This document shows, piece by piece, positions 8,975 through 18,348 of a DNA stretch of 64,000 nucleotides; the first letter of the stretch is position 1, and each line of letters begins with the position of its first letter. Source of the stretch: BRH-c25 sp012519325 (GTDB taxonomy: Bacteria > Bacillota > Clostridia > Lutisporales > Lutisporaceae); NCBI GenBank assembly GCA_050950645.1, contig JBMNHZ010000009.1:372001-436000 (forward strand). Direction: 5' to 3'. Below the pieces are notes generated by a model. The model worked only from the letters and a program-made list of their open reading frames with translations, made no database searches and was not told the DNA's origin. Position numbers and translations under genes: made by a program.

Positions 8975-9409
8975 ATGAAGTCTTATATACCAAAGGCTGA
9001 TGAGATTCAGAGAAAATGGTATGTAGTTGATGCAACCGATAAGATCCTCGGAAGACTTGCCAGTGAGGTTGCAAAGATATTGACCGGAAAAAACAAACCG
9101 ATATATACGCCTCATGTTGATACGGGCGATTATGTAATAATTATAAATTGCGATAAGGTTGTTCTTACAGGTAAGAAGCTTGACCAAAAAATGTACAGGA
9201 CGGTAACAACCCGTGTCGGCAGCATGAAGGAGACTCCGTACAGGAAGTTTATGGCTGAACAGTCTGACAAGGCCGTATATGAAGCAGTTAGAGGTATGCT
9301 TCCTAAAAACAGATTGGGCAGAAAAATGCTTAAAAAGTTAAGAGTTTATAAAGGCGCTGAACATGAAAACGCAGCTCAAATGCCGGAAGCTCTTGAACTG
9401 GACATATAG
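8975..9409 (+). CDS. rplM: 50S ribosomal protein L13
   Basis: 144 residues beginning MKSYIPKADEIQRKWYVVDA, with LGRLASEVAKILTGKNKP, the GDYVIIINCDKVVLTGKK strand and the C-terminal RLGRKMLKKLRVYKGAEHEN typical of L13, an early 50S assembly protein. AAGGAG lies ten bases upstream. The frame is open further upstream to 8939, but the family start and ribosome binding site favour 8975. Confidence 0.96.
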   Translation: MKSYIPKADEIQRKWYVVDATDKILGRLASEVAKILTGKNKPIYTPHVDTGDYVIIINCDKVVLTGKKLDQKMYRTVTTRVGSMKETPYRKFMAEQSDKAVYEAVRGMLPKNRLGRKMLKKLRVYKGAEHENAAQMPEALELDI

Positions 9410-9430
9410 GTTTGAAAGGAGGAAGTAACC

Positions 9431-9826
9431 GTGGCGAAGAAGGTTCAGTATTTTGGAACAGGAAGAAGAAAAAATTCCGTTGCCAGAGTCAGGCTGGTTC
9501 CCGGAGAAGGTAAGATAATAATTAATGATAGAGATATAGATGACTATTTTGGATTAGAAACATTGAAGCTGATTGTGAGACAGCCTCTGATTCTTACAGA
9601 GACCCTTTCAAAATTCAATGTGCTGGTAAATGTTGTAGGCGGAGGCTTTACGGGTCAAGCCGGTGCTATAAGACATGGTATTTCAAGAGCACTTTTGGAA
9701 GCTGACAACACTCTTAGGCCCATGCTTAAGAAGGCGGGATTCCTTACAAGAGATCCAAGAATGAAGGAAAGGAAGAAGTACGGACTCAAGAAAGCAAGAA
9801 GAGCGCCTCAATTCTCAAAACGTTAG
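9431..9826 (+). CDS. rpsI: 30S ribosomal protein S9
   Basis: 131 residues, GTG start after AAAGGAGGAAG. N-terminal YFGTGRRKNSVARVRLVPG, GGGFTGQAGAIRHGISRAL, and the C-terminal RRAPQFSKR whose last basic residues reach the P site. Paired with rplM as nearly everywhere in bacteria. Confidence 0.97.
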   Translation: MAKKVQYFGTGRRKNSVARVRLVPGEGKIIINDRDIDDYFGLETLKLIVRQPLILTETLSKFNVLVNVVGGGFTGQAGAIRHGISRALLEADNTLRPMLKKAGFLTRDPRMKERKKYGLKKARRAPQFSKR

Positions 9827-9887
9827 GATTTGTTTATTTACATTCGAGTTTGTTTACAATTACAAAGTTTGCTTATGGCAAGCGTAC

Positions 9888-9924
9888 AACCGTCAGGGGT
9901 AATCAACCCTTGACGGTTCTTTTA
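9888..9924. terminator. Bidirectional intrinsic terminator between rpsI and feoB
   Basis: AACCGTCAGGGGT (9888-9900) pairs with ACCCTTGACGGTT (9906-9918), with a T-rich run (CTTTTAT) on the plus strand. It ends rpsI and, read from the other side, lies right after the feoB stop. Confidence 0.8.
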
Positions 9925-9934
9925 TACGTTGGTA

Positions 9935-12037
9935 TCATACTAATCCTAACAGCCGTACAATTTGTGTTACTACAAATGTTGCAGTGATTCCTGCTGCAGT
10001 AGGTACGAGAAATGATACGAGAGTCCACTTCCAACTCTTCGTTTCCTTTCTGATGGTTAAAAGTGTGGTTGCGCATGGAAAGTGCATTAAACAAAACAGC
10101 ATTACATTTACTGCCGTCAGCCAGGTCCATCCGTGAGAGATTAATAGATTTCTCAAGGCTTCCAGATTGTCCAGCTCAAGCATCGAACCTGCAGCCATAT
10201 AGCTCATAATAATAATAGGCATTACGATTTCATTGGCAGGCAGCCCGAGTATGAAAGCCATTAATATATATCCGTCCATGCCTAAAAGATTTGCAAACGG
10301 CTCCAGGAAACCGGCACTATGGTCCAGCAGGCTGATACCTTTAATATTCATATTTGCCATAATCCATATGAAAAGTCCGGCGGGAGCAGCTACCATTACA
10401 GCGCGGCCTAACACAAAAATGGTCCTGTCAAATATGGATCTTACTATTATCCTTCCAATCTGCGGCTTACGGTAGGGAGGAAGTTCCAGTGCAAATGAAG
10501 AGGGAATACCTTTCAAAACAGTTTTGGAGAGAATTTTTGATGCCAATAGTGTCATTAACACCCCCAATACAATTACGATAGTTATTGTTAATGCTGCAAT
10601 TACTGATTGAATTTTACCGCTGGAGGTTCCTGCAATGAAAATTGTCGAGATGGCAATCAATGTAGGAAAACGGCCGTTACAGGGTACAAAGAAATTTGTA
10701 ATAACTGCAATTAATCGTTCTCTTGGTGAGTCAATGATTCTGCATCCGATAACACCTGCGGCATTACATCCGAAACCCATGCACATGGTCAGAGCCTGCT
10801 TGCCGTGTGCGCATGCTTTTTTAAAAAAATTGTCAAGATTAAATGCTACCCTTGGCAAGTAACCCAAATCCTCCAGAAAAGTAAACAGGGGAAAAAATAT
10901 TGCCATAGGCGGCAGCATAACAGAGACAACCCAGGCAAGGGTTCTGTACATGCCAAGGACTAGTACGCCGTGCAGCCATTTTGGCAGGTTATAAATTGTA
11001 AACAGCTTTGTTAATTTGTCTTCTATGCCGAAAAGTACATTCGCAATAGCGTCGGAGGGTATATTTGCCCCTTCAATGGTTATCCAGAATATTACTCCTA
11101 ATAGAGCAATCATGGCAGGAATTCCGAATATCTTTGAAGTCAGTATATCATCAATCCTTCTGTCCAACTCATTGTGTTTTTGATTTTGAGTATAAACCAC
11201 CTGACTGCTTATGCTTTCTGCAAGCTTCACGATACTGGAAACTATTTGGTCCCGTAAATTTTCGAATTCTTCATTTAACTGTACGGCTAAGTCGAGCCCC
11301 AAGTATTTATTAATTGAATTCAATATGGTTTTTTCCCCGTCAATAAGCTTTAAGCTCACCCATCTGCTGTTGATTCTATCATCTGCATACCTCTTTATTT
11401 TTCTTTCAATATCCTGAAGGATTTCCTCAGTGTGGCTATTATATTGTATTATTACGGGCTCCGTTGAGATTTCATTGGCAGACACCTTGTAAACGGCATC
11501 CATTAATTCTTCCAAACCGTCTCCGCTTCTTGCGTTGGTTCCGACAACAGGTACGCCTAAAAGCTCCGATAGTTTATTTAAGTCAATTTGTATCTTTTTT
11601 CTTCTGGCTTCATCCATCAGATTAACGCATACTACAACCTTGTCTGTTATTTCTAAAATTTGCAGGACCAGATTGAGATTTCTTTCCAGGCAAGTCGCAT
11701 CTGTAACGACTACTGTGGCACCGGGGTTTCCAAAGCAGATAAAGTCTCTTGCAATTTCCTCTTCCACAGAATTGGATAATAGCGAGTAAGTTCCGGGTAA
11801 ATCTACCAATATAAAGTTCTTATCTTTAAACCTATAATTGCCTTGTGCCGTTGTAACCGTCTTACCTGTCCAATTGCCCGTATGCTGGTTTAGCCCGGTA
11901 AGGCTGTTAAACACTGTGCTCTTGCCTGTATTTGGATTGCCCGCCAGAGCCACAACTATATCATCAACAGGATTCATTTTTATATCCAGCATTTCTTTTA
12001 GTGCACCTATCCCGGTTGATTGAGCGGTGAGACCCAT
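9935..12037 (-). CDS. feoB: Ferrous iron transporter FeoB
   Basis: 700-residue membrane GTPase importing Fe2+. The N-terminal G domain shows G1 GNPNTGKST (residues 33-41), G3 DLPGTYSL and G4 NLMD. The membrane domain has several helices with the conserved Gate-type cysteine region MCMGFGCNAAGVIGCRII and FFVPCNGRFPTLIA. ATG at 12037 follows GGGAGG; an in-frame TTG five codons upstream overlaps that ribosome binding site. It sits 21 bp after feoA on the minus strand. Confidence 0.95.
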   Translation of the reverse strand: MGLTAQSTGIGALKEMLDIKMNPVDDIVVALAGNPNTGKSTVFNSLTGLNQHTGNWTGKTVTTAQGNYRFKDKNFILVDLPGTYSLLSNSVEEEIARDFICFGNPGATVVVTDATCLERNLNLVLQILEITDKVVVCVNLMDEARRKKIQIDLNKLSELLGVPVVGTNARSGDGLEELMDAVYKVSANEISTEPVIIQYNSHTEEILQDIERKIKRYADDRINSRWVSLKLIDGEKTILNSINKYLGLDLAVQLNEEFENLRDQIVSSIVKLAESISSQVVYTQNQKHNELDRRIDDILTSKIFGIPAMIALLGVIFWITIEGANIPSDAIANVLFGIEDKLTKLFTIYNLPKWLHGVLVLGMYRTLAWVVSVMLPPMAIFFPLFTFLEDLGYLPRVAFNLDNFFKKACAHGKQALTMCMGFGCNAAGVIGCRIIDSPRERLIAVITNFFVPCNGRFPTLIAISTIFIAGTSSGKIQSVIAALTITIVIVLGVLMTLLASKILSKTVLKGIPSSFALELPPYRKPQIGRIIVRSIFDRTIFVLGRAVMVAAPAGLFIWIMANMNIKGISLLDHSAGFLEPFANLLGMDGYILMAFILGLPANEIVMPIIIMSYMAAGSMLELDNLEALRNLLISHGWTWLTAVNVMLFCLMHFPCATTLLTIRKETKSWKWTLVSFLVPTAAGITATFVVTQIVRLLGLV

Positions 12038-12058
12038 AATGTAACCTCCCAAACAGCT

Positions 12059-12298
12059 TTATATAAGTTCCACCATAATCTTGGATGCTTCCTCAGAGCG
12101 GAGTGCAATAACTGCACCCCGGATTTCATATGCCGTGGGGTCTCCCGAAGGGCTTTTTCTCAGTGATTCTACAATGGTACCAATAATTAAGCCCAGATCC
12201 AACATTCTTCTCCTTAAATTTCCGACAGAGGTTAATTCCTTTACTTTTGCCCTTTTTCCGCAAGGAATCATATCCAGTGAAACAATATTTTCTTTCAT
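12059..12298 (-). CDS. feoA: Ferrous iron transport protein FeoA
   Basis: 79-residue SH3-like cytoplasmic protein (MKENIVSLDMIPCGKRAKVKEL at the start; RRRMLDLGLIIGTIVESL and AYEIRGAVIALRSEEA further on), the family that interacts with FeoB. GGGAGG precedes ATG 12298. The frame is open 12 codons upstream without a better start. Co-directional with feoB; a divergent DtxR-type regulator lies upstream, so iron- or manganese-dependent control is likely. Confidence 0.93.
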   Translation of the reverse strand: MKENIVSLDMIPCGKRAKVKELTSVGNLRRRMLDLGLIIGTIVESLRKSPSGDPTAYEIRGAVIALRSEEASKIMVELI

Positions 12299-12453
12299 GG
12301 TACATACCTCCCTGTTCAAGCTCTTATAGTTCACGTAACAGAAGTTAGATGTGTGAAAAACTTTTATCTATGGCTAATATATGAATAATATTAAAAAAGT
12401 GTTACACATATAATGTAATAGACTGAAATATAATTTTAGATTAAGGTGATTTT
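12299..12453. promoter_or_regulatory. Divergent feoA / DtxR-regulator promoter region
   Basis: AT-rich gap between the divergent feoA and regulator genes with a TATAAT-like box (CACATATAATG near 12407-12417) and several short inverted motifs such as GTGTTACAC (near 12401-12409). It is the expected place for the regulator's operator. No clean palindrome of the known DtxR or MntR consensus was recognised. Confidence 0.4.
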
Positions 12454-12939
12454 ATGAATAACAATCAAAATTTTTATACCGTCCGTGGATATGAAATTTT
12501 AGGAAAGCAGAAAGAAATACTATCGCATAGTATGGAGGATTATCTTGAAATGATTTATAGGAACAGCTTAGCGGGGGGGTATGTTCGCATTAATACACTT
12601 GCAGAATCCTTAAATGTTCAGGCGCCATCAGCAACAAAAATGGTACAGAAGTTAGGAAAGTTAGGTTTACTTCACTACGAAAAATACGGAGTTGTAAAAT
12701 TAACGCCGGAAGGTGAGAAGATAGGTGAATTCCTTTTAAAACGCCATGAAATAATAGAGAACTTTTTGAAGATTATCGGAGTGGAAGAAAAACTATTGGT
12801 AAATGTTGAACTGATTGAGCACAATGTCACCAAAGGCGCACTAAACAAAATTAAAATTTTAAATGAATTTTTTAAGACACATCCGGACATATTGAAAGAA
12901 TTTGAGAGATTCAGAGCTTCATACGGCAGTTATTTTTAA
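12454..12939 (+). CDS. DtxR/MntR-family metal-dependent transcriptional regulator
   Basis: 161 residues. An N-terminal winged helix-turn-helix (HSMEDYLEMIYRNSLAGGYVRINTLAESLNVQAPSATKMVQKL) is followed by the dimerisation and metal-binding region (HEIIENFLKIIGV, ELIEHNVT), as in DtxR/MntR proteins without the SH3 domain. Divergent from feoAB, so it probably senses Fe2+ or Mn2+ and controls iron uptake. Ribosome binding site TTAAGGTG. Confidence 0.88.
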   Translation: MNNNQNFYTVRGYEILGKQKEILSHSMEDYLEMIYRNSLAGGYVRINTLAESLNVQAPSATKMVQKLGKLGLLHYEKYGVVKLTPEGEKIGEFLLKRHEIIENFLKIIGVEEKLLVNVELIEHNVTKGALNKIKILNEFFKTHPDILKEFERFRASYGSYF

Positions 12940-12957
12940 ACCTCCTATGCATATATA

Positions 12958-13437
12958 TCACATTCTTTTCTCATAAATTCTATATGCAGTAACATATGCT
13001 GCAAAAAAAATGCATATTAAATACAATAGCAATCGGACCAGAAAAGGATAAAAAAGTCCTCCAATAAGTCCTGTAACATACAGTGCAAATAGCAGAACAG
13101 TTCCGGCTGCCTTAAATGCCTTATTGGCGATTTCCCGTATTCTTTCATCAGTACTATCCAGCCTGCTTTTTTTTAATTTTTCATCATCGGCCAATATAAT
13201 TTTGTTTTTTATCCATAGGGCAGCAGAGCCAACTATAAGTCCTGTTCCAACACCGCTATACACATTAAGCATTTGCCGGCTTACTGCAACAGACTGCATA
13301 TTTTTAGCCAGCAAAGAGGTTATGAGCGTAATGCTGCCTGTAACAAAGATTATTATCAAAATTTTCATCCTTGTTTTTACATCCTTTTTGTATTCTTCGT
13401 TATTACTTGCTTTGCTACTGCAAAACAGCCCTTTCAT
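12958..13437 (-). CDS. Small integral membrane protein paired with an HTH regulator
   Basis: 159 residues with about four hydrophobic segments (two near residues 25-70, two near 105-150) around a charged cytoplasmic linker (KNKIILADDEKLKKSRLDSTDERIREIANKA). The architecture resembles DUF2178/DUF6442-type membrane proteins that are commonly encoded with a small Xre regulator. It overlaps the HTH gene by four bases. Function unknown. Confidence 0.65.
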   Translation of the reverse strand: MKGLFCSSKASNNEEYKKDVKTRMKILIIIFVTGSITLITSLLAKNMQSVAVSRQMLNVYSGVGTGLIVGSAALWIKNKIILADDEKLKKSRLDSTDERIREIANKAFKAAGTVLLFALYVTGLIGGLFYPFLVRLLLYLICIFFAAYVTAYRIYEKRM

Positions 13438-13643
13438 ATATTTTCCTCCTCCTCATTAAAAATAAATATATCCTCAATTGCAATCCCGAAAAACTGAGCA
13501 ATCTTATGTGCCAACACAAGGGATGCTTTATACTTACCGTTTTCAAGAGATATAATTGTTTGTCTTGTGACATTTACAGCATCGGCAAGTTCACTTTGCG
13601 TAATCTTTCTCAGCTTTCTGAATTCCTGTATTCTTGTCTGCAA
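13434..13643 (-). CDS. Small Xre/Cro-type HTH transcriptional regulator
   Basis: 69 residues, almost entirely a helix-turn-helix domain: IQEFRKLRKITQSELADAVNVTRQTIISLENGKYKASLVLAHKIAQFFGIAIEDIF. This YozG/YgzD-like type usually represses its own operon. It is encoded first in a two-gene minus-strand operon with a membrane protein. A perfect 25-bp palindrome lies about 50 bp upstream. Confidence 0.88.
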   Translation of the reverse strand: MQTRIQEFRKLRKITQSELADAVNVTRQTIISLENGKYKASLVLAHKIAQFFGIAIEDIFIFNEEEENI

Positions 13644-13693
13644 TGTATCACCCTTTCCTTATAGTATAGTATGCTTTACATTATTAGTATAGT

Positions 13694-13718
13694 ATACTTT
13701 ACATATAATGTAAAGTAT
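13694..13718. promoter_or_regulatory. Perfect 25-bp palindrome, probable operator
   Basis: ATACTTTACAT (13694-13704), centre ATA, ATGTAAAGTAT (13708-13718). Further partial copies of the half site (TATGCTTTACAT near 13669, AGTATATTTTACA just downstream) surround it, so the region carries tandem binding sites. Its place upstream of the small HTH gene suggests autoregulation. Confidence 0.65.
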
Positions 13719-13908
13719 ATTTTACACCGAGAAATATAGCTGTATACCCCTGACATATATATGCATATGGTAGTATATTTATACATAGAGTTCAAACTCT
13801 GACGCTTGGTACAGTACCGAAAAGCACTTGATAGTAATATATACAGTAAGATAATTGTTACGGCGTAGAGATAGGAACGGCAAAATATTCAGTATGGAGG
13901 AGGAAATT

Positions 13909-15018
13909 ATGAAGAAAACGTTGGTTTTTGTAGTGTTAATGGCGATGCTGCTGCCGGTATTAAGCGGTTGTGCGGGAAACAAACCGGTGGAACCGGCATC
14001 GGCTGAGGAAGGCGGAAAGCTGGGCGGAGAATTAAATATGCTTGTGATGCCGGGCTATGAGGAGGACAAGATCATAAAGCCCTTTGAGGAAAAATACGGC
14101 ATCAAGGTTAATGCAAAGGTATATTCCACATCGGATCAGATGTTTTCACTCCTGTCAAATTCGGCAGAGGGTGAATGGGATATTGTTACTCCGGATACAC
14201 CTTGGATAGCCAAGCTGGTGGATGCAGACCTGATTGACGAGCTGAATCCGGAGGATTATCCGGAAATAGATAATTTCTATGACCGCTGGAAGGATTTTGA
14301 CCAGGTAAAGGTAGGCGGCAAGATGTACGCAGTAGTAAGCCGCTGGGGCTATTACGGCATTGTGTATAACTCAAATTATATTACAGAGGAAGAGGCATCA
14401 TCTATTGGTTTTTTATACAATCCCAAGGTAGCCGGCAAGGTTGTTCTGTTTGACTGGTACCTGCCTAATATGGGAATGCTTTCCCGATATGCGGGCTACG
14501 ACGAACCCTATGATATTTCGGGAGATGATCTTTTAAAGGTAAAGGATATATTAAACCAAATGAAACCGCAGGTTGGAATGATTGCCGCAACCAATGCGGA
14601 TACAATTCAGGCTCTCGCCAATGAAAGTGCATGGATAAGCTTCGGGGGCGAATGGCTTCAGGTTCTTCTGAAAGAAGAAGGCAAGCCCATCGAGGTTACA
14701 GTGCCCAAGGAGGGCGGCGTTTCATGGACAGAATCAATTTCAATAGTAAAGGACAGCAAGAATAAGGAAGCGGCCAAGGCATTCATACAATATCTGACAA
14801 CCCCTGAAGTTCAGGCAAAGCTTGCCTGGTCGGATGCCTTCCATTCAACAGTGCCAAACCAAAAAGCGGTTGAGCATCTGAGCAAGGAACAAGCTGAACT
14901 TCTTAACATGCATGATACAGAGAAAATGGAAGCAATGCTGGCCAATATAGCCACCCGCAAGGTGCCTGAGGATGAAGCATCCTGGCAGGCAATCTGGGAT
15001 GAATTCAAAAGCAAATAA
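13909..15018 (+). CDS. Polyamine-type ABC transporter substrate-binding lipoprotein
   Basis: 369 residues with a lipoprotein signal peptide (MKKTLVFVVLMAMLLPVLSGC, lipobox LSGC). The mature part resembles PotD/PotF periplasmic binding proteins: LNMLVMPGYEEDKIIKPFEEKYG at the N-terminus, the SRWGYYGIVYNS hinge region, and EAAKAFIQYLTTPEVQAKLA near the C-terminus. It probably binds a polyamine-like cation. ATGGAGGAGG decides the start at 13909. First gene of an operon with an ATPase and two permeases. Confidence 0.85.
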   Translation: MKKTLVFVVLMAMLLPVLSGCAGNKPVEPASAEEGGKLGGELNMLVMPGYEEDKIIKPFEEKYGIKVNAKVYSTSDQMFSLLSNSAEGEWDIVTPDTPWIAKLVDADLIDELNPEDYPEIDNFYDRWKDFDQVKVGGKMYAVVSRWGYYGIVYNSNYITEEEASSIGFLYNPKVAGKVVLFDWYLPNMGMLSRYAGYDEPYDISGDDLLKVKDILNQMKPQVGMIAATNADTIQALANESAWISFGGEWLQVLLKEEGKPIEVTVPKEGGVSWTESISIVKDSKNKEAAKAFIQYLTTPEVQAKLAWSDAFHSTVPNQKAVEHLSKEQAELLNMHDTEKMEAMLANIATRKVPEDEASWQAIWDEFKSK

Positions 15019-15083
15019 TACTATTTTGAAAAACAAGGGAGGGAGGCACTGCCAATCTCCCTTTGCTTTGGAGAGGTATCTAT

Positions 15084-15899
15084 ATGATAAAAAAATTGGA
15101 TGTATGTTTACAGGGTATAAAAAAATCCTATGAGGGTCATACAGTAGTGGATTCTATGGATCTTTCAGTGGGAAAGGGCCAGTTCTTATCGATTCTTGGC
15201 CCGTCAGGGTGCGGGAAGACAACGACACTTCGCATTATCGGCGGCCAGCGCCAGCGTATAGCTTTGGCACGGTCACTGGTGCTGCATCCGGTTGTTATGC
15301 TGCTGGACGAGCCGCTGGGAGCGCTGGATGCCCAGATACGAAAGCAGATGCAGATGGAGCTCAAGCAGATACAGAAGGAACTTGGACAGACCTTTGTCTA
15401 TGTTACCCATGATCAGGAGGAAGCCATGACCATGAGCGACATAGTGGCTATTATGCGCGGCGGGGTTCTTGAACAGCTGGGGACTCCTGAGCAGGTGTAT
15501 GACAGTCCGGCTTCGCTGTTTGTTGCCTCCTTTTTAGGAGAATGCACCACCATCCTGGGAGTATGCCTGGATGGCAGCGGAGCTTTTGAAACTCCCTCTA
15601 TGGGAAGGATTCAGGGGAGAATGCCGGCAGGAAAGTTCACCGGACAGGCAGTTCTCTGTATTCGCCCGGAAAATTTATATCTGTCCACGGATGTAGAATC
15701 GCCTGCCCAAGGGGACTATCATTTTACCGCATCAGTGACACAGAAAATATTCAAAGGATTCAATACCAGAATCAAAGTTGAATGCAGGGGTGAAACAATT
15801 CTGTCGGATGTTATAGGAAAATCCCCTTTACAGCCGGGAGATACGGTAACTATTTCATTTTCTGCACAGAATGCGCTGGTACTGCCGGCGCAGGCCTGA
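15084..15899 (+). pseudogene. PotA-type ABC transporter ATPase with internal in-frame deletion
   Basis: 271 residues of a PotA-like ATPase. Walker A GPSGCGKTTT is at residues 39-48, but the sequence then jumps from LRIIGG straight into QRQRIALARSL. The Q-loop, helical domain and the first part of the LSGGQ signature (roughly 85-90 residues in relatives) are missing. Walker B MLLDEPLGALD, the switch VTHDQEEA and the C-terminal TOBE-like domain remain. The frame is intact, so it is translated, but without Q-loop and complete signature it should not hydrolyse ATP productively. An assembly error is the alternative. Confidence 0.75.
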
Positions 15900-15925
15900 A
15901 TTCGCATATTGAAGGTGGTGAGAAA

Positions 15926-16792
15926 ATGAAATCAAAAAATTATCGCTCAGCGCTTTGGTGCCTGCCGGTTTCATTCTGGATGACTTTTTTCTATCTGATT
16001 CCGCTTCTTTTTATTGTTGCAACAAGTTTTAAAACCATGGAGAATTACAGGCTTGCCGGCGAGTTTACCCTACAGAGCTATGAAAGGATTTTTACCAATG
16101 TAATGTATTGGAAGGCGTTGAGGAATTCTCTTTTGCTTTCCCTTAAAGTAGTGGCTGTCACTACGTTGATTGCCTATCCTCTGGCTATGGTGCTGAATTA
16201 TGCAGTTCCAAAGCGCTGGCGCAACTTTTTTCTGGTGCTGATAATTGCACCCTTCTGGACCAGCTATCTTATTCGCGCATACTCATGGTTTATCGTACTG
16301 GGGAATACCGGGATAATTAACACTGTGCTGAAAAGCCTGGGATTTATCGAACAGCCGGTACAGATACTTTATACAAATACTGCAACTACAATCGGACTGG
16401 TGCATTATCTGCTGCCGCTGATGACACTGAATCTGTATACCACTCTTGAGAATATTGACCCTAAGCTTTTGGAGGCGGCGGGGGATTTGGGCGCCAACAG
16501 AATTAAATCCTTTTGGCATGTGATTCTGCCTCTTTCTTCCGGGGGGCTGTGCAACAGCCTGATGTTTTGCTTCATACTGGCTTTTGCCGATTTCATATCT
16601 CCTGCCACCCTTGGGGGACAGCTTGAGAGAGTATTTCCACAGCTGATAGTGGATGCGGTGCAGTGGAATGTTGATTGGCCTCTGGCGGCTGCACTTTCCA
16701 TGGTTATGGTGTTTGCCATTTTGGGGGTACTTATTTTAATATCACTGTTCCGGAATATAGGGAACCTGGAGAATGGAGGCAGCGGCAAATGA
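15926..16792 (+). CDS. Polyamine-type ABC transporter permease (PotB-like)
   Basis: 288 residues with six hydrophobic segments. The permease coupling motif is ENIDPKLLEAAGDLGANRIKSFWHVILPLS (EAA loop). Matches the first permease of PotB/PotH type. It ends in ATGA overlapping the second permease. AAGGTGGTG precedes ATG 15926. Confidence 0.88.
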   Translation: MKSKNYRSALWCLPVSFWMTFFYLIPLLFIVATSFKTMENYRLAGEFTLQSYERIFTNVMYWKALRNSLLLSLKVVAVTTLIAYPLAMVLNYAVPKRWRNFFLVLIIAPFWTSYLIRAYSWFIVLGNTGIINTVLKSLGFIEQPVQILYTNTATTIGLVHYLLPLMTLNLYTTLENIDPKLLEAAGDLGANRIKSFWHVILPLSSGGLCNSLMFCFILAFADFISPATLGGQLERVFPQLIVDAVQWNVDWPLAAALSMVMVFAILGVLILISLFRNIGNLENGGSGK

Positions 16793-17565
16793 AAAATAAG
16801 GTAAAATTCATCAGCGGTCTTTATTTGATTCTTGTACTGCTGTTCATAATGGGGCCGATTCTGGTTACAGTTGCTTTCTCCTTTAATTTGGACCGTTTTT
16901 CAAGTCTTTCATGGAAGGGCTTTACCCTTCAATGGTATCAAAGGATGTTTGCTAATAAAGAGATTATGCAGTCACTGATGAACAGCCTGATATTGGGTGT
17001 TTGTGTATCCTTGACGTCAGTTCTGCTGGGATTTACAGGGGCTTATGGGCTCAGGCACTGGAAATCGAAGCTTAAAGTGCCCTTCCTGCTGTTCAGTATA
17101 TCACCCCTGATGATCCCCTGGACGTTGTTGGGACTTGCGCTGCTGATTTTTTTCACCCGGTTGGGGCTTCCAAAATCTCTTTTTACCGTTTGGATCAGCC
17201 ATATAGTCTTTACGTCGCCCATAGCGATGACAATTATTAATTCGCGTATGGAGACCATTCCGAAAAGTATGGAAAACGCAGCTTGGGATCTTGGGGCAGG
17301 AAATATCCGGACGATGCTGTATGTTATTTTGCCCCAAACTATTCCGGCATTGGTTTCGGCGGCACTTATGACCTTTACAATAAGCTTTGATGAGTTTATT
17401 ATAGCATGGTTTGTCTGCGGCTTTGACAAGACCCTTCCAGTCTACATCTATTCAGTTATCCGCAGCGGAGTCAATCCCACAATCAATGCTATCGGCACAA
17501 TGGTTTTTATGATTTCGTTAACTTTAATCGCTGCAGCACAGATGCTGCAGCGGAAAAAAGCATAA
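16789..17565 (+). CDS. Polyamine-type ABC transporter permease (PotC-like)
   Basis: 258 residues, six predicted membrane segments and the EAA loop KSMENAAWDLGAGNIRTMLYVILPQ. The start at 16789 overlaps the upstream permease stop (ATGA); a longer upstream frame is not supported. Partner of the PotB-like subunit in the same membrane complex. Its stop lies next to a truncated creatininase gene. Confidence 0.88.
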   Translation: MKNKVKFISGLYLILVLLFIMGPILVTVAFSFNLDRFSSLSWKGFTLQWYQRMFANKEIMQSLMNSLILGVCVSLTSVLLGFTGAYGLRHWKSKLKVPFLLFSISPLMIPWTLLGLALLIFFTRLGLPKSLFTVWISHIVFTSPIAMTIINSRMETIPKSMENAAWDLGAGNIRTMLYVILPQTIPALVSAALMTFTISFDEFIIAWFVCGFDKTLPVYIYSVIRSGVNPTINAIGTMVFMISLTLIAAAQMLQRKKA

Positions 17566-17566
17566 T

Positions 17567-18142
17567 CTCATTGTTGCACCGCCGGTGTACTACGGTTACC
17601 GTTCACAGCCGGCGACGGGGGGAGGGCAGGGATTTCCGGGGACTACAGCCTTGGATGGCATAACACTTATTCACACAGTTGAGAATATTTTATCCGATCT
17701 ATATCGCCAAGGGCGCAAAAAGTTTTTGCTGATGAGCGGCCATTTTGAGAATACCGCTTATATGTCCGAGGCATCCTGCCTTTTTACAAAGAATCATCAG
17801 GATGCCAAGGTTGTAATGATAAATTGGTGGGAGCTTGTAAAGGATGAAACCCTGGATAATCTGTTCAAAGGAGAGTTTCCCGGATGGGAGGTAGAGCATG
17901 CTAGTCTCACCGAAACATCTCTTATGATGCATTTTTGTCCGGAGCTTGTGCATGAAGACCGAATTCCCAAGCAGAAAGGGAAAAAACATTGTCCGGGTCC
18001 GGTTATATATCCGGAGCCCCAAGGCCTTGTGCCGGAAAGCGGTATTCTTTACAGTGCGGAGGGTGCAAGTGCGGATATAGGAAGGGCAATGGCAGAGGAG
18101 ATTATAGAAACCATCGGAGAAATTCTTGTTAAGGAGTTTTGA
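17567..18142 (+). pseudogene. Creatininase-family amidohydrolase lacking its N-terminus
   Basis: The frame reads LIVAPPVYYGYRSQP, GFPGTTALDG, LLMSGHFEN and LTETSLMMHFCPELV, which are conserved creatininase/creatinine amidohydrolase segments. The N-terminal 65-75 residues are absent, and with them the PVGSxEQHG metal-binding motif. The homologous sequence begins two bases after the potC-like stop, so a deletion fused the two. Translation could only begin at GTG 17585. Probably inactive; second damaged gene of this operon. Confidence 0.8.
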
Positions 18143-18151
18143 CATATTGCT

Positions 18152-18184
18152 AAAGGGGGGCATGAAGCTGCAGCCCCTTTTTTT
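18152..18184 (+). terminator. Intrinsic terminator after the transporter operon
   Basis: AAAGGGG (18152-18158) pairs with CCCCTTT (18174-18180), with inner pairing and a run of seven T. It follows the creatininase remnant by 10 bp. Confidence 0.7.
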
Positions 18185-18348
18185 ATGACAGTGAATACAA
18201 GCAAACTGCATTTCCTGCAGCAATTATATCTTAGAGTATAATTTTCATTGGCAAAATAATTGGCAAAAATAAAAGGAAGAGGCAAAAACCCCTTCCCATC
18301 ATACAAATCAAACTGTAAAATGTAATTGCTAAGAAAACATAGACAGGA

